Positions 32,580 to 34,024 of a stretch of DNA of 34,024 bases are shown piece by piece. Below the pieces are notes generated by a model that worked only from the letters and a program-made list of their open reading frames with translations, did not search any database and was not told the DNA's origin. A program made the translations under genes and the position numbers. The DNA is from Candidatus Eiseniibacteriota bacterium (lineage in GTDB: Bacteria; Eisenbacteria; RBG-16-71-46; SZUA-252): assembly GCA_005893165.1 (NCBI GenBank), contig VBOR01000034.1, forward strand, positions 1-34,024. Direction: 5' to 3'. Positions within the stretch are counted from its first letter, which is position 1, and each line of letters opens with the position of its first letter.

Positions 32580-33887
32580 CTAGAGTCGGAACACCCCGCG
32601 GGTGCGCCGCCCCTTCAAGGCGTTCCGCGAATCCACGATGGTTTTCGCGTGCTTGGCGACCTGAGCATAATCGAAGACCTTGTGCGCCGTCGCGATCACG
32701 ACGCAGTCGACGGAGCGAAGCGCGCTGGGACGAAAGGGCGTGGAGTGTAGAACGCGCCCGGCGTGCCGGACGGTATCGATGTAGGGGTCGGAGAACCCCA
32801 CCTTGGCGCCCTCTTGTTCCAACAGGTCCAGGATGTCGAGGGAGGGCGATTCCCGCACGTCGTCGATGTCCGCCTTGTAGGCCACGCCCAACACCAGCAC
32901 GCGCGAGCCGCGAACCGACTTCCGCTGCGAGTTCAGCGCCTCGCGCACGCGCTGCACGACGTGATACGGCATGCTTCCGTTGACCTGCCCCGCCAGCTCG
33001 ATGAATCTCGCCTCGAAGCCGCTCTGCCGGGCCTTCCACGAAAGGTAGAAGGGATCGATGGGGATGCAATGGCCGCCGAGTCCCGGTCCCGGGTAGAAGG
33101 GCATGAAGCCGAAGGGCTTCGTGGCGGCCGCGTCAATCACTTCCCAGACGTTGATCTTCATCTTGTCGCACATGAGCGCGATCTCGTTCACGAGGCCGAT
33201 GTTCACGCTCCGGAAGGTGTTCTCGAGGAGCTTGACCATCTCCGCGACCTGGGTGGAGGCGACGGGCACGACGCGATCCACGACCGTGGCATAGAGCGCG
33301 ACCGCCGCGCGGCTGCAAGCCGGCGTGACGCCGCCGACGACCTTGGGAATATTGTGCGTCTGGTAGGTGGGGTTGCCGGGATCCACCCGCTCGGGAGAAA
33401 AGGCGAGGTAGAAGTCACGCCCGATCTTCCACGAGTCCCGCTGGAGCAAGGGCAACACCAGCTCGTCGGTCGTCCCCGGATAGGTCGTGCTCTCGAGAAC
33501 CACGAGCTGGCCCCTCTGGAGGCGCGGCGCGATCTCGCGGACGGCGGCCAGGATGAAAGAGACGTCGGGATCCTTCGTCTTCCGGAGCGGCGTCGGGACG
33601 CAGATGTCGACGGCGTCCATCTTGCGCAGCTCGTCGAAATCCAGCGTGCCCCGGAGGCGGCCCTCGCGGACCAGCTGGCGCACCTCGCGCGTCGGAACGT
33701 CCTGGATGTAGGACCGGCCGCGGTTCAGCTCCGCGACGCGCTTCTCGTCGATCTCGAATCCCGTGACCCGGAATCCCGCCTTCGCGAACTCCGCCGCGAG
33801 CGGGAGCCCGACGTAGCCCAGTCCGATGACCCCGATGCGCGCCGTGCGGCGCTTCAGCCTTTCTTCAATCGCTCGTGCCGCCGCCAT
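32580..33887 (-). CDS. UDP-N-acetyl-D-glucosamine 6-dehydrogenase (WbpA/TviB type)
   Basis: 435-residue UDP-sugar dehydrogenase that oxidises C6 of a UDP-hexosamine to the uronic acid using two NAD+. The N-terminal Rossmann motif is IGLGYVGLPLA (21-31); TYPGTT and FSPERVDPGN are standard; the catalytic Cys274 lies in GPGLGGHCIPIDPFYL, the variant typical of the GlcNAc-type branch; and the C-terminal domain has VLGVAYKADIDDVRESPS. All key residues are present. The ATG at 33887 lies 23 bases inside the end of the upstream partial gene. It probably makes UDP-GlcNAcA, which the next enzyme would convert to UDP-GalNAcA. Confidence 0.93.
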   Translation of the reverse strand: MAAARAIEERLKRRTARIGVIGLGYVGLPLAAEFAKAGFRVTGFEIDEKRVAELNRGRSYIQDVPTREVRQLVREGRLRGTLDFDELRKMDAVDICVPTPLRKTKDPDVSFILAAVREIAPRLQRGQLVVLESTTYPGTTDELVLPLLQRDSWKIGRDFYLAFSPERVDPGNPTYQTHNIPKVVGGVTPACSRAAVALYATVVDRVVPVASTQVAEMVKLLENTFRSVNIGLVNEIALMCDKMKINVWEVIDAAATKPFGFMPFYPGPGLGGHCIPIDPFYLSWKARQSGFEARFIELAGQVNGSMPYHVVQRVREALNSQRKSVRGSRVLVLGVAYKADIDDVRESPSLDILDLLEQEGAKVGFSDPYIDTVRHAGRVLHSTPFRPSALRSVDCVVIATAHKVFDYAQVAKHAKTIVDSRNALKGRRTRGVFRL

Positions 33888-34024
33888 CCGACCCCCTGTC
33901 TCGAACGTGCGGGCCGCCCGAGGAATCCCCCGACGGTCCCGAGGAACGGGCGGTCGTGCGGATCCGCTTCGGTATCGGCTGCTCGTATCCGTAGGAGCGG
34001 TAATCGTAATAGTACGGTAGGCCT
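33865..34024 (-). CDS. C-terminal end of a gene with a tyrosine-rich tail, possibly a BY-kinase (partial)
   Basis: A frame entering from beyond the right edge reads GLPYYYDYRSYGYEQPIPKR, then about 30 polar residues rich in Ser, Gly and Asp, to a TGA at 33865-33867 that overlaps the dehydrogenase start by 23 bases. Six tyrosines within ten residues resemble the tyrosine cluster at the C terminus of Wzc/BY-type tyrosine autokinases that control polysaccharide chain length, and such kinases commonly adjoin these genes. The catalytic part is outside the window, so this is tentative; the frame could also be a chance extension. Confidence 0.4.
   Translation of the reverse strand, partial: GLPYYYDYRSYGYEQPIPKRIRTTARSSGPSGDSSGGPHVRDRGSDGGGTSD

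Noticed and set aside
1..34024. tRNA, rRNA, CRISPR arrays, insertion sequences, phage or plasmid elements
   Set aside because: No regularly spaced repeats, transposase or integrase frames, terminal repeats or cloverleaf-like segments were seen by eye. A covariance-model scan would be needed to exclude tRNAs fully.

Overview
The window is a GC-rich chromosome segment from a diderm bacterium. LptE implies LPS transport to an outer membrane. A PorV/PorQ-type barrel and a C-terminal type IX-like sorting domain point towards the FCB side of the tree; the overall mix resembles Candidatus Eisenbacteria or a relative. That placement is an inference from gene content, not a phylogeny.

Layout. (1) 45-7351, minus strand: a compact unit transcribed as histidine kinase, sigma-54 response regulator, lptE, holA, leuS, with a candidate sigma-70-type promoter in front of the kinase. 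(2) 7493-11377, minus: a monotopic phosphoglycosyl transferase, an outer-membrane PorV-like protein fused to a SPOR domain with a good sigma-54 promoter, and a secreted PEGA/DUF5683-type protein followed by a long hairpin. (3) 11481-16366, minus: two secreted fibronectin type III proteins (one with a type IX-like tail), an exosortase-A-type polysaccharide deacetylase, a PrsK-like membrane sensor without a kinase domain, and a GNAT protein. The leader of this unit (16367-16590) holds a sigma-54 promoter, a GEMM-I cyclic-dinucleotide riboswitch and an intrinsic terminator. (4) 16734-16958: a decayed third FN3 gene fragment. (5) 17084-34024: a large exopolysaccharide locus. It has a glycosyltransferase-deacetylase fusion (minus), an amidotransferase and two glycosyltransferases (plus, 19398-23590), then a long overlapping minus-strand series: tyrosine-rich partial gene, UDP-sugar dehydrogenase, epimerase, FemAB-like protein, EpsH1-type glycosyltransferase, GNAT/CelD-like protein, second amidotransferase, O-antigen-type ligase and flippase.

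Many genes of parts 3 and 5 match the accessory set known from exosortase A (XrtA/PEP-CTERM/EpsH) exopolysaccharide loci, but no exosortase or PEP-CTERM protein is visible. Nucleotide-sugar enzymes would supply a UDP-HexNAc uronic acid, the phosphoglycosyl transferase would start the lipid-linked unit, the glycosyltransferases would extend it, amidotransferases and acyl/aminoacyl-transferase-like proteins would decorate it, and the flippase and ligase would export and attach it. The FN3 proteins, the deacetylase and the PorV-SPOR protein would act at the cell surface.

The most striking signal is the leader at 16367-16590. Its GEMM-I aptamer carries A where canonical c-di-GMP aptamers carry G at the specificity position, which is the signature of cyclic AMP-GMP (3',3'-cGAMP) sensing. 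A second striking observation is that three EPS genes each carry an internal deletion with a frameshift, which may be genuine decay or assembly error.
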